DNA of 8,145 nucleotides from Fidelibacterota bacterium (GTDB taxonomy: Bacteria > Fidelibacterota > UBA2242), in assembly GCA_023229045.1 (NCBI GenBank), contig JALOAB010000095.1:1-8145 (forward strand), given 5' to 3'. Below, piece after piece: positions 1 to 6,858 of the stretch. Within the stretch, counting starts at the first letter, position 1. Each line of letters opens with the position of its first letter. The notes below the pieces were generated by a model, which was given only the letters and a program-made list of their open reading frames with translations, was not told where the DNA came from and searched no databases. The translations under genes and the position numbers were made by a program.

Positions 1-74
1 ATTTGAAATTACATTCTGCTAAAATAAATGGTTCTGGACTTTGCGTCTTCGGCTCTTGGTGGTAAAAGAGGATT

Positions 75-392
75 TCAGATCACTTCCAGGATTTTATCTT
101 CGATACTTTTCTTGGATTGGGCGCCGATAATCTGAGTCATGATTTTGCCATTTTTGAAAATCAGCAGAGTAGGAATACTGCGAACGCCGAATTTCTGAGC
201 GATCGCCGGGGCTGATTCGACATTCACTTTACCAAACTTCATTTTGCCGTCATACTTCTGGGCTAACTCTTCCAGAACCGGCGCAATTTTCAAACATGGT
301 ACGCACCAGGTCGCCCAGAAATCAACCAGCACCGGCACAGATGTTTGTTGCTCGACTTCTTCGCTGAAATTGGATTGAGTGAATTCGATCAT
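75..392 (-). CDS. trxA: Thioredoxin with WCVPC active site
   Basis: This is a cytosolic thiol-disulfide reductase of the thioredoxin family. Family members reduce protein disulfides and are recharged by thioredoxin reductase, which is not in the window. The protein has 105 residues, the usual length for a single-domain thioredoxin, and shows no signal peptide. The redox centre is W29-C30-V31-P32-C33 after the conserved DFWATW strand. The conserved Asp (D24) and the cis-proline in SIPT (P74) are present, and the C-terminal strand-turn-strand with FKNG follows. Val replaces the Gly of the classical WCGPC; such variants occur in the family and may shift redox potential slightly. The ATG start is supported by an AGAGAGGA ribosome site about 5 nt upstream. 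It lies 92 bp downstream of the ABC permease gene, and a sigma-70-like promoter in that gap suggests independent transcription. The gene symbol is a family-level assignment. Confidence 0.95.
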   Translation of the reverse strand: MIEFTQSNFSEEVEQQTSVPVLVDFWATWCVPCLKIAPVLEELAQKYDGKMKFGKVNVESAPAIAQKFGVRSIPTLLIFKNGKIMTQIIGAQSKKSIEDKILEVI

Positions 393-443
393 AGCGTCCT
401 CTCTTTAAAAAGTCATTTTTTCAATTAAACCTATCTTAGCAAT

Positions 444-472
444 AATATATCTCTATCATCTTTTAAACTCAA
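444..472 (-). promoter_or_regulatory. Sigma-70-like promoter of the thioredoxin gene
   Basis: Read on the minus strand, TTGAGT (472-467) is followed after exactly 17 bp by TATATT (449-444). Transcription would start near 437 and leave a leader of about 45 nt before the thioredoxin ATG. The site lies between the ABC permease stop codon and the thioredoxin start. The match is by eye, in AT-rich DNA. Confidence 0.55.
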
Positions 473-484
473 CAGAATATTTGA

Positions 485-1726
485 TTATTTTGCGCGCACC
501 CACTGCATGATTTCCGGCAGAGTCGGGCGTTTGCCGTATATTAAAATCGCCACTTTGAAAATTTTTCCGGCCGCCAGCATCGCCAGCCAGACGCTTACAA
601 TTAATAACCCCACTGAAGTCAAAATTTGCCATAACGGTGGAATTATTACCCCGATTCGTAATATCATGAAATAGGGCGTAATGATCGGAATCAAAGACAA
701 AATGGTCGTCGTCACCGATTGCGGATTGGCAATTACATACGAAGCTAAAAAGATCGGCACGATGGTGATCAACGAAAAGATCGACACCGCCTGCTGGGCG
801 TCCTGTTCGTTATCGAAAAGTGAACCGATCGCCGCGAAGATCGCCGCATACAGTAAATAGCCCAAAATAAAATAGACCAAAAACAGCATAACATTAATCG
901 AATTGAACAATTCCAGCCCTTTGAAATTCGAAATCGTGATGCCGACAAACAGATAGAGCGCTAACTGCGTCAAACCCAGTAATCCCAGCCCTAAAATTTT
1001 ACCGGACATCAGTTCCACCGGCGACACCGACGATAACAACACTTCGATAAGGCGGTTGGCGCGTTCGGTGAGAACACTGCGCATCAGTATTTGCGAACTC
1101 ATGAAAATGGCAAAAAACAACATTAGTACATAAATAATCGGCAACAGGTAAGCCAGCATTTCATCGCCTTTAGCCTCTTTGCCCCCTTCCTGAACTCTGA
1201 CCATCTGGAAATTGACATTTTTAATCACTGACCGCACAAGCGCCGGGTCGAGACCAGCCGCAATCATGCGATGCTCGGAAATGATTTCATCAATCGTCCG
1301 GTTAAGCTCGCTCTGATCTTTAAAATTGCCAAGATTCTGGCTATAATAGAACACCCGGTTTGAATCCAGGATATCAGACGGAATGACCAGATAAGCGCTC
1401 ACAATTGATGACTCCAATAAATCCGTTGCCTCCTGCTTCATTTTTAGCGGATCACCATTCTTAAATACGATGATCTGGTATTTCGGGGTCTTGTCTTTAA
1501 GGGTATATTTTTCAGTCAACCTATTTTCCAGTTTCTCGGCAAATTGATTGTTTTCGTCCACGATTGCAATCGTTCGGACTTCGCTGTCACCGGAGGTCAT
1601 CACCATAGATGGAATGAACATCGAAACCATCATAATAAGCGGCATTATCAGGGTTGAAATGATAAACCATTTCGAACGCAGGCGTGTCATATACTCCCAG
1701 CGGGCGATGATCAATATATTTTTCAT
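485..1726 (-). CDS. ABC-2 type exporter permease, NatB/YhaP-like
   Basis: This is the membrane subunit of an ABC exporter of the NatB/YhaP (ABC-2 permease) type. The substrate cannot be read from sequence: NatB relatives are linked to sodium export, others are uncharacterised. The 413 residues show one N-terminal membrane segment (about 19-43), a large extracytoplasmic domain (about 44-188), then roughly six membrane segments (about 190-212, 243-265, 278-302, 313-333, 340-361, 366-389). This 1+6 layout is typical of the family. The cytoplasmic stretch ERANRLIEVLLSSVSP (221-236), between the second and third segments, is the conserved segment that probably contacts the ATPase. Its ATG overlaps the TGA of the ATPase gene (ATGA), with a GGGAGGG ribosome site inside the end of that gene, so the two are translationally coupled. 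No clear terminator follows it. Confidence 0.9.
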   Translation of the reverse strand: MKNILIIARWEYMTRLRSKWFIISTLIMPLIMMVSMFIPSMVMTSGDSEVRTIAIVDENNQFAEKLENRLTEKYTLKDKTPKYQIIVFKNGDPLKMKQEATDLLESSIVSAYLVIPSDILDSNRVFYYSQNLGNFKDQSELNRTIDEIISEHRMIAAGLDPALVRSVIKNVNFQMVRVQEGGKEAKGDEMLAYLLPIIYVLMLFFAIFMSSQILMRSVLTERANRLIEVLLSSVSPVELMSGKILGLGLLGLTQLALYLFVGITISNFKGLELFNSINVMLFLVYFILGYLLYAAIFAAIGSLFDNEQDAQQAVSIFSLITIVPIFLASYVIANPQSVTTTILSLIPIITPYFMILRIGVIIPPLWQILTSVGLLIVSVWLAMLAAGKIFKVAILIYGKRPTLPEIMQWVRAK

Positions 1727-2613
1727 GCCGTTTCCCTCCCTCTGATCTGATCGATAAAGATTTGCTCCAGGGATGGTTCTAATAATTCGAAGCGGGTCAC
1801 CTGAACTCTTTGCATTATCGATTGCAATAAATCGTTGAGATTGCCGCTCAGATGACCGATGATCCGATTATCAGTGATATTCATATCCGGCAGATTCAAG
1901 TCAGCCAGATCACCCGCCGAACCGCTATAATCGATCGCCAGCATCTGATGTCCGTACTCTTTCTTTATCTGGCGCAAATCGCCGTATAGGATTGATTTAC
2001 CGCGATTGATCAGGCAAATCCGGTCGCACAATTTCTCAACCTGTTCCATCTGGTGCGTCGATAAAATCACTGTCGTTCCCTGACTTTGCAGTTCTCCTAT
2101 AATTTCTTTCAGGAGTAATTGATTAACCGGGTCGAGACCGGTAAATGGTTCATCCAGAATAACCAATTCCGGTTTGTGGATTACCGAAATGACGAACTGA
2201 ACTTTTTGCTGATTGCCTTTGGATAGTTCCTGAATCCGGCGCATAGCATAATTCGACAAATCGAAGCGTTGCAGATATTCGTCGGCACGTTTATTGGCGT
2301 CCGTCAAAGACAGACCTTTTAGACGCGCCAGATAAACGACGGTTTCCTTTAGTTTCATCTTTTGGTACAAGCCGCGTTCCTCCGGCAAGTAACCGACTCT
2401 CCGGTAATCTTTTTTTTCAAGAGGCTTCGTATGAAAGGTAATCTGCCCGGAATCCGGCTGGATGATATTCATAATCATCCTGATCGTCGTGGTTTTTCCG
2501 GCGCCGTTCGGACCTAACAGACCAAAAGTCGATCCCTGGGACGTTTCGAAGCTCAGATCGTCAACCGCGATCGTTTTATTAAATACTTTCCTGACCGCAT
2601 TTAAGGATAACAT
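1723..2613 (-). CDS. ABC exporter ATPase, NatA/YhaQ-like
   Basis: This is the ATP-hydrolysing subunit of the ABC exporter whose permease follows it with a 4-bp overlap. In its 296 residues the Walker A GPNGAGKTT is at 34-42, the signature LSKGN at 130-134, Walker B VILDEP at 151-156, the D-loop GLDP at 159-162 and the switch histidine at H187. The usual Q-loop glutamine is replaced in VGYLPEERGLY (73-83), and the signature is LSKGN rather than LSGGQ; both are features of the YhaQ/NatA subgroup, so the protein should be active. Residues after about 215 form the short C-terminal accessory domain seen in this subgroup. The ATG is preceded by GAGG about 8 nt upstream. It starts 33 bp after tyrS, with no terminator seen between them, so it probably belongs to the smpB-tyrS transcript. 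The transported substrate is unknown. Confidence 0.93.
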   Translation of the reverse strand: MLSLNAVRKVFNKTIAVDDLSFETSQGSTFGLLGPNGAGKTTTIRMIMNIIQPDSGQITFHTKPLEKKDYRRVGYLPEERGLYQKMKLKETVVYLARLKGLSLTDANKRADEYLQRFDLSNYAMRRIQELSKGNQQKVQFVISVIHKPELVILDEPFTGLDPVNQLLLKEIIGELQSQGTTVILSTHQMEQVEKLCDRICLINRGKSILYGDLRQIKKEYGHQMLAIDYSGSAGDLADLNLPDMNITDNRIIGHLSGNLNDLLQSIMQRVQVTRFELLEPSLEQIFIDQIRGRETA

Positions 2614-2646
2614 CGCAAGACCTCAGTTATGGTCGAAGTCAGCCGG

Positions 2647-3864
2647 TTATTTAACGATAAATTTAATAAACCGCCGCTTTCCGACCTTTGTTATATATTT
2701 GCCTTTTTGGTTAAAAGTATAATTAACGTCGTTAATCTTTTCGTCATTGACGCGCACGCCGCCCTGTTGGATCAGGCGTCGGGCTTCGCCGTTAGAGGCT
2801 ACCGCTCCGCAATCGGTTAGCGCTTTTACCAGGAGCTTCGGTAAGTCCGACGATGCGACGACGATTTCTTCAATGTCAACGGGTATTTCCTTCTTGGAAA
2901 AAACGCGCTCGAAATTCTGTTCTGCCGAACGCGCCGACTCGTTTGAATGATACATGGCAATAATCGTCCGCGCAAGTTCCTTCTTCAAAACCATCGGATT
3001 AGTATGCTGATCGTCCAATCGCCTCTTAAGTTCCTGCAACTGATCCAACGAATAGTCAGTCACGAGCGTGAAATATTTCAGGATCAGGCTATCCGGGATT
3101 GACATGACCTTGCCGTACATTTCATTCGGTTCATCGTCAATGCCAATGTAATTACCCAGGCTTTTACTCATACGCTGACCGCCGTCGATGCCTTCCAGCA
3201 CTGGTAATGTCAGAATCACTTGCGGCTCCTGACCATATTCGCGTTGCACGTCACGAGCCGTCAGCAGATTGAATTTCTGTTCAGTGGCGCCGAGTTCGAC
3301 GTCGGCTTTTATGGCAACGGAATCGTAGCCCTGCATCAGCGGATAGTAAAATTCATGCAGGCTGATTGGATTGCCTTCTTTATAGCGTTTGGTAAAGTCG
3401 TCGCGTTCAAGAATGCGGGCGATCGTAAATTTGGCGGCCAGGTTCATAATCTCGTCGAATTTCATTTCGGCGAACCATTCGCCGTTGTAGTGGATTTCGG
3501 TTTTACTCTTCTCCAGTATTTTGAAAAATTGGTTCTCGTAAGTTTCAGCATTTTTCATCAAAGTCTTGCGGTCGAGGCGCGGACGAGTCTCATTCTTACC
3601 GCTGGGATCGCCGACCATTCCGGTATAGTCGCCGATAATCAGAACGATCTTATGCCCAAGGTCCTGAAATTGACGCAGTTTGCGAATGCCAACCGTATGT
3701 CCGAGATGAATATCGGGCGCCGTCGGATCAAAGCCCTGTTTAATGCGCAAAGGCCGATTAGTTTTAATCGAATTCTCGAGTTTCCTGACCATCTCTTCTT
3801 CGGAGATGAGCTCTTCCGTCCCTCTCTTAATGACTTCCAGTTGTTCTTTTACCGGTAAAAACAT
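2647..3864 (-). CDS. tyrS: Tyrosyl-tRNA synthetase
   Basis: This is a class I aminoacyl-tRNA synthetase that charges tRNA-Tyr with tyrosine in the cytosol. It has 405 residues, a full-length enzyme. The HIGH-type motif HLGH is at 53-56, after GFDPTAPDI. The GDYTGMVGDPSGK segment (78-90) and the HEFYYPLMQGYDS tyrosine-site segment (170-182) follow. The KMSKS-type loop is RMSKS (231-235), followed by LGN. The C-terminal stretch from about 340 is an S4 RNA-binding domain (GEARRLIQQGGVRVND). The PTAPDIHLGH form and the KMSKS loop ending in LGN fit the TyrZ-like branch of bacterial TyrRS better than the E. coli type; this branch call is inference. The ATG lies 5 bp after the smpB stop, with AAAGGA about 8 nt upstream inside the end of smpB, so the two genes are probably coupled. 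Confidence 0.96.
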   Translation of the reverse strand: MFLPVKEQLEVIKRGTEELISEEEMVRKLENSIKTNRPLRIKQGFDPTAPDIHLGHTVGIRKLRQFQDLGHKIVLIIGDYTGMVGDPSGKNETRPRLDRKTLMKNAETYENQFFKILEKSKTEIHYNGEWFAEMKFDEIMNLAAKFTIARILERDDFTKRYKEGNPISLHEFYYPLMQGYDSVAIKADVELGATEQKFNLLTARDVQREYGQEPQVILTLPVLEGIDGGQRMSKSLGNYIGIDDEPNEMYGKVMSIPDSLILKYFTLVTDYSLDQLQELKRRLDDQHTNPMVLKKELARTIIAMYHSNESARSAEQNFERVFSKKEIPVDIEEIVVASSDLPKLLVKALTDCGAVASNGEARRLIQQGGVRVNDEKINDVNYTFNQKGKYITKVGKRRFIKFIVK

Positions 3865-3869
3865 GAAAA

Positions 3870-4328
3870 TTATCCTTTTCTTAAACGTTGCATTTCACGG
3901 CGGGCATCTTTATCAGCGATCGCTTCGCGCTTATCGTATTGCCGTTTGCCCTTCGCCAAACCGATTTCGACTTTGACCTTCCCTTTGGCATTGATTAAAA
4001 CGCGTAACGGGATCAGGGTCTGACCTTTGTTTTCAATATTACGTTGCAAACGCCGGATCTCGTTACGATGCAATAGCAGACGGCGATCTCTTTCCGGATC
4101 GTGATTATCGTAACCGCCGAAATCATACGGCGAAATATGACATTTCAGCAGAAACACCTGTTGATTGATGATTTTGGCGTAACTGTCTTTCAGATTGATC
4201 TGTCCGGCGCGGATCGATTTAACCTCCGTGCCTTTGAGTTCAATGCCGGCTTCGATCTTATCCGTAATAAAATAATCATGAAAAGCTTTCTTATTGGTCG
4301 TTACGGTTTTTATCTCTTCCTTTGGCAC
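3870..4328 (-). CDS. smpB: SsrA-binding protein SmpB (GTG start)
   Basis: SmpB binds tmRNA and delivers it to stalled ribosomes for trans-translation. The 152 residues carry the family's marker blocks: KKAFHDYFI (13-21), EAGIELKGTEVKSIR (26-40), the YDNHDPERDRRLLLHRNEI block in the middle, and near the end the basic tail with KGKRQYDKREA, which normally inserts into the mRNA channel. Length is normal for the family. The start is GTG at 4328-4326. An in-frame TAA lies four codons upstream and there is no ATG in between, so GTG is the best start, although no good Shine-Dalgarno sequence precedes it. The gene opens a run with tyrS and the ABC pair. It is divergent from tRNA-Leu across 86 bp. The tmRNA gene itself is not in the window. 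Confidence 0.95.
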   Translation of the reverse strand: MPKEEIKTVTTNKKAFHDYFITDKIEAGIELKGTEVKSIRAGQINLKDSYAKIINQQVFLLKCHISPYDFGGYDNHDPERDRRLLLHRNEIRRLQRNIENKGQTLIPLRVLINAKGKVKVEIGLAKGKRQYDKREAIADKDARREMQRLRKG

Positions 4329-4370
4329 GCGGAAAATTTAATTCTTTTGCCCTAACTTCCAATGTAAAAC

Positions 4371-4401
4371 TTGGAGAACTCGGTCAGAGATTATAAATTT
4401 G
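4371..4401 (+). promoter_or_regulatory. Candidate promoter of the tRNA-Leu gene
   Basis: Two readings are possible. As a sigma-70 site, TTGGAG (4371-4376) is followed after 17 bp by TAAATT (4394-4399). As a Bacteroidota-style site, TAAATTTG (4394-4401) matches TAnnTTTG exactly, with a TTG at 4371-4373 about 20 bp upstream. Either would start transcription within about ten bases of the mature tRNA 5' end at 4415. The choice depends on the unknown lineage. Confidence 0.4.
4390..4395 (-). promoter_or_regulatory. Possible -10 element for the smpB operon
   Basis: Read on the minus strand this is a perfect TATAAT, about 62 nt before the smpB GTG, giving a leader of roughly 55 nt. No matching -35 is seen: 17 bp upstream the sequence is GGGCTT, which already falls in the 5' end of the tRNA gene. 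The same few bases are used by the candidate tRNA promoter in the other direction. AT-rich DNA makes chance matches likely. Confidence 0.3.
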
Positions 4402-4414
4402 GCCGTTATTTGAA

Positions 4415-4498
4415 GCCCGGGTGGTGGAACTGGTAGACGCGCTAGGTTCAGGACCTAGTCTCCATTAGGAGGTGCGAGTTCAAGTCTCGCCTCGGGCA
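4415..4498 (+). tRNA. tRNA-Leu (anticodon CAG)
   Basis: This is a class II tRNA of 84 nt. The acceptor arms GCCCGGG (4415-4421) and CTCGGGC (4491-4497) pair over 7 bp with one G-U, followed by the discriminator A at 4498. The D arm carries the GGAACTGGTAGAC pattern typical of leucine tRNAs. The anticodon stem CTAGG/CCTAG closes the loop TTCAGGA, with anticodon CAG at 4449-4451, which reads CUG codons. A long variable arm (CTCC-ATTA-GGAG) and the T arm GCGAG-TTCAAGT-CTCGC follow. The 3' CCA is not encoded (the sequence continues ACAAAT) and must be added by nucleotidyltransferase. It is the only plus-strand gene here. No integrase or att-like duplication lies next to it. Confidence 0.96.
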
Positions 4499-4530
4499 CA
4501 AATTCCGGACACATTGTAACATAAATCTTA

Positions 4531-4556
4531 GCGGCGCATATTCCAGCAGAATCCGC
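4531..4556. terminator. Weak two-part hairpin between convergent genes
   Basis: GCGG (4531-4534) pairs with CCGC (4553-4556). Inside it ATTC pairs with GAAT around a 5-nt loop, with a 5-nt bulge on one side. It lies between the 3' end of the tRNA and the 3' end of the small membrane-protein gene, where a bidirectional terminator would be useful. Neither strand shows a T-run after it, so termination is only a guess. Confidence 0.22.
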
Positions 4557-4557
4557 G

Positions 4558-4941
4558 TTAACTATTGGATTTGCTAAAGCGGATCTGGATCAATTTTTGA
4601 TCAGGAGATGGCGGAATGCTGAGTTTATCAATTTGAGTAAGCGGTGTAATCGTCAAACCCAGCGCTGAAAATTGAGACTCGATGCTTTCAAAATTAATTT
4701 CTGAAGAGTCATAGCGGATACTACACAAACCGGCATTTTTATCTAAGATAAAGGTTTCGATACCGGGTATCTTTTTCATTAAATCATGCACGTTTTGTTC
4801 CAATCGCGCATCTCTTATACCCTCGATGCGAACGGTCACAAATTTACTGCTCAGTGAGTATTCCTGACCAACGAATAGCACTCCAATGCAAAACAAAATC
4901 AGGATCGCAATCGTGAAGATACCTAAGGTCTGTCGCCCCAT
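4558..4941 (-). CDS. Small membrane-anchored protein with an HMA-like domain lacking CxxC
   Basis: The gene is not recognised by name. Its 127 residues begin with a short basic N-terminus (MGRQ) and one hydrophobic segment (about 6-25), which is either a membrane anchor or an uncleaved signal. Residues about 33-100 follow the beta-alpha-beta-beta-alpha-beta rhythm of heavy-metal-associated (HMA) domains: VTVRIEG (strand 1), EQNVHDLMKKIPGIE (helix plus the LPGV-like turn), TFILDKNAGLCSIRYD (strands 2-3), then a helix to SALGL and a last strand TITPL. In HMA proteins a CxxC follows the GM turn; here that place reads GIRDARLE (41-48), with D44 and L47 where the cysteines would be. Metal binding by the usual site is therefore unlikely, and C73 is the only cysteine in the domain. 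A Pro-rich tail (SIPPSP) ends in IQIRF. The ATG has GAGAG about 7-8 nt upstream. The domain would face the periplasm if the anchor follows the positive-inside rule. The fold call is by pattern only. Confidence 0.75.
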   Translation of the reverse strand: MGRQTLGIFTIAILILFCIGVLFVGQEYSLSSKFVTVRIEGIRDARLEQNVHDLMKKIPGIETFILDKNAGLCSIRYDSSEINFESIESQFSALGLTITPLTQIDKLSIPPSPDQKLIQIRFSKSNS

Positions 4942-5071
4942 ACCCTGCTCTCTTTCTTAATACTTAGCCCAAAAAATGCTGAATAATATAACCAGTTCTT
5001 TAATGAAATGAAAGAATTATTATCGTGGTAGAATAGGTACGAACTATAGTGATAAATTATGCTAAAGTGTA
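4942..5071. other. AT-rich intergenic region between the UMF1 gene and the small membrane-protein gene
   Basis: This 130-bp gap holds no convincing gene. A minus-strand TATATT about 40-50 nt before the ATG of the small protein could be a -10 element, but only a poor -35 (TTTCAT) stands at the right distance. A 6-bp inverted repeat TTCTTT/AAAGAA with a 9-nt spacer is at 4996-5016. No GC-rich hairpin with a T-run marks the end of the transporter transcript. Confidence 0.35.
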
Positions 5072-6841
5072 TTAATCAGCCGAGTTCAGTTTTTTGGCTT
5101 CTATTTTGCCCCGTTCTTCATCAACAAAATATAAGAAAATCGCGCCCGCCAGAAACAATATGGCGATCGACCCGATCCCGACCCGTGAAGCGAGATTGGC
5201 TGATAAACCCGCCCGCCGTGCCAGCAAGCCGACCGTACCGATTAAAAACGGTCCGAAGATTACTGAAAACTTGCCCAGCATATTATAAAAGCCATAGAAT
5301 TCGGCGCTTTGTTCCCTGGGAATCAGGCGGGCGTAAAACGAGCGGCTGATAGCCTGAATGCCGCCCTGCACGCATCCGATAATAATCGCCATAATATAAA
5401 ATTCTTTAACATCCTTCATCAGCACACTGTAAGCCGTTACTCCCAGATAAACGCCAATCGTCACGAAAAGAGCTTTTTTCGGATTCCATTTCTCAGCCAG
5501 TTTCCCAAAAATGAGCGCCGCCGGGAACCCAACGAACTGTACAATCAATAACGCCACTATCAACGAACTCGATGGAAAACCAATCGACATTCCGTAATCC
5601 ACCGCCATACGGATGATCGTATCGACCCCGTCGATGTACAACCAGTAGGCGACTAAGAAGATCATCACGATCTTCAGATGCCGCACCTGGCGGAAAGTGC
5701 GTAGCAACTGACTGAATCCTTGCCGGATATACAAAGTTGTTCCGGCTGATTTCGGCTTGCGACGCTTTTCCTTAATATATAAAATCAGTGGAATAGTAAA
5801 AATTCCCCACCAGAGCCCAACCGACAGGAAGCTAACCCGAATTGAAAGATGTTCCTGCGCCGGGGTCAAATAATCGGTCGTAATCGAAATTTTACCGGTA
5901 TGATAAGCCAGACCGGCTACACCTTCCAGATTCTGATCATGGATCGCCCGATAGGTGATTGGATTTTTGACAATAATTTTAGCCGAATCCTGGTCAGTCA
6001 AGGGCTGGGTCAGATTAACGATTAAATATTCGTTAGTTTGCGGATTTCGATCGCGGATTTCACCGCGTTTATAATTACCAAAATCAATACTCTTAACGAA
6101 AAGGTTTTGGTCGAGTTCAGGCGGAATAGGCACTTTAATCCAGGCTGAATCTTCCGCATGCTTACTCTTTAATGTAATCGGTAAAATAACTTCACTGGCG
6201 ACGATCGCCCGACCGACGGAATGTCCTTTTGGAATTGAGAAATCCTTACCCGGTTCGATCTGAATAACTACTGCGTCCTTGGTGAGCGATTGCGCTACGA
6301 CAGCCTGTTGCTCAACCGGAAAGCCAAAAGTCGCCGGCATGAGATACCATAATACATTGAACAAAAATAACAATCCGCCACCGAGATAACCGAGCGCGTA
6401 GCCTTTCGCCGAAATATAATCGATTTTCTTGGCTGACGCGATGTCAGGCAGTAAACCATCATAAAATGTATTCGCTCCGGCAAACCCCAAAGAACCGGCA
6501 ACATATAATAGCGCCGCCAGTAACCATTGACCATGACCGACCATGAACAAACAGGTTGTCATCAGTACGCCCAGATAGGCGAAAAATATCAGAAACCGCT
6601 TTTTCGCGGAGCTCTGGTCGGCGATCGCGCCCAAAATCGGTGACAACAGTGCCACAATCAGCGATCCGATCGAATTGGCGTAACCCAGCATTGCAGTGCT
6701 GACATTGACATCCGTACCGGCGCTCCAATAGCTTTTGAAAAATACCGGGAAAAAGCCCGCCATCACCGTCGTGGCAAAGGCTGAGTTAGCCCAGTCGTAC
6801 ATCGTCCAGCCGAATATTTGTTTGTCTTTAATTAATGACAT
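5072..6841 (-). CDS. UMF1/Atg22-like major facilitator transporter with large periplasmic insertion
   Basis: This is an inner-membrane MFS transporter of the UMF1 family, related to yeast Atg22. Atg22 exports amino acids from the vacuole; bacterial substrates are not established. The N-terminal hallmark YDWANSAFATTV is at 15-26, followed by FFPVFF. The first MFS half shows an SPILGAIAD loop (67-75), and the late conserved block SFYARLIPREQSAEFYGFY is at 501-519. The protein has 589 residues, while bacterial relatives usually have about 420-460. The excess lies between TM5 (about 148-170) and TM6 (about 338-356). There residues about 175-333 form a hydrophilic stretch rich in alternating strands that should lie in the periplasm. 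The family pattern resumes at IRVSFLSVGLWWGIFTIPL. The ATG has AGGA 6 nt upstream. A good promoter and four 10-bp direct repeats lie just before it. Confidence 0.88.
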   Translation of the reverse strand: MSLIKDKQIFGWTMYDWANSAFATTVMAGFFPVFFKSYWSAGTDVNVSTAMLGYANSIGSLIVALLSPILGAIADQSSAKKRFLIFFAYLGVLMTTCLFMVGHGQWLLAALLYVAGSLGFAGANTFYDGLLPDIASAKKIDYISAKGYALGYLGGGLLFLFNVLWYLMPATFGFPVEQQAVVAQSLTKDAVVIQIEPGKDFSIPKGHSVGRAIVASEVILPITLKSKHAEDSAWIKVPIPPELDQNLFVKSIDFGNYKRGEIRDRNPQTNEYLIVNLTQPLTDQDSAKIIVKNPITYRAIHDQNLEGVAGLAYHTGKISITTDYLTPAQEHLSIRVSFLSVGLWWGIFTIPLILYIKEKRRKPKSAGTTLYIRQGFSQLLRTFRQVRHLKIVMIFLVAYWLYIDGVDTIIRMAVDYGMSIGFPSSSLIVALLIVQFVGFPAALIFGKLAEKWNPKKALFVTIGVYLGVTAYSVLMKDVKEFYIMAIIIGCVQGGIQAISRSFYARLIPREQSAEFYGFYNMLGKFSVIFGPFLIGTVGLLARRAGLSANLASRVGIGSIAILFLAGAIFLYFVDEERGKIEAKKLNSAD

Positions 6842-6858
6842 GGTTCGTCCTGCCTTTT

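Noticed and set aside
1..74. Terminator after the thioredoxin gene
   Set aside because: Only a 5-bp CTCTT/AAGAG pairing with an 8-nt loop is visible and no T-run follows; nothing else is supported in this stretch.
1951..2613. ABC ATPase possibly inactive because of LSKGN and the missing Q-loop glutamine
   Set aside because: Both substitutions are normal for the NatA/YhaQ subgroup; Walker A, Walker B, D-loop and switch histidine are intact.
3220..3858. Long plus-strand open frame of 212 codons opposite tyrS
   Set aside because: It is the antisense shadow of tyrS, which has complete synthetase motifs on the other strand; the antisense protein shows no recognisable domain.
4415..4557. tRNA gene as an integration site for a mobile element
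   Set aside because: No integrase gene and no direct repeat of the tRNA 3' end were found in the flanks; the neighbours are ordinary chromosomal genes.
4996..5016. TTCTTT/AAAGAA inverted repeat as an operator or terminator
   Set aside because: Only 6 AT-rich pairs in AT-rich intergenic DNA; expected by chance and without a T-run or clear promoter link.
5059..5349. Plus-strand open frames opposite the 3' end of the transporter gene
   Set aside because: The composition is arginine/proline-rich, typical of an antisense frame, and the sense frame carries conserved UMF1 sequence.
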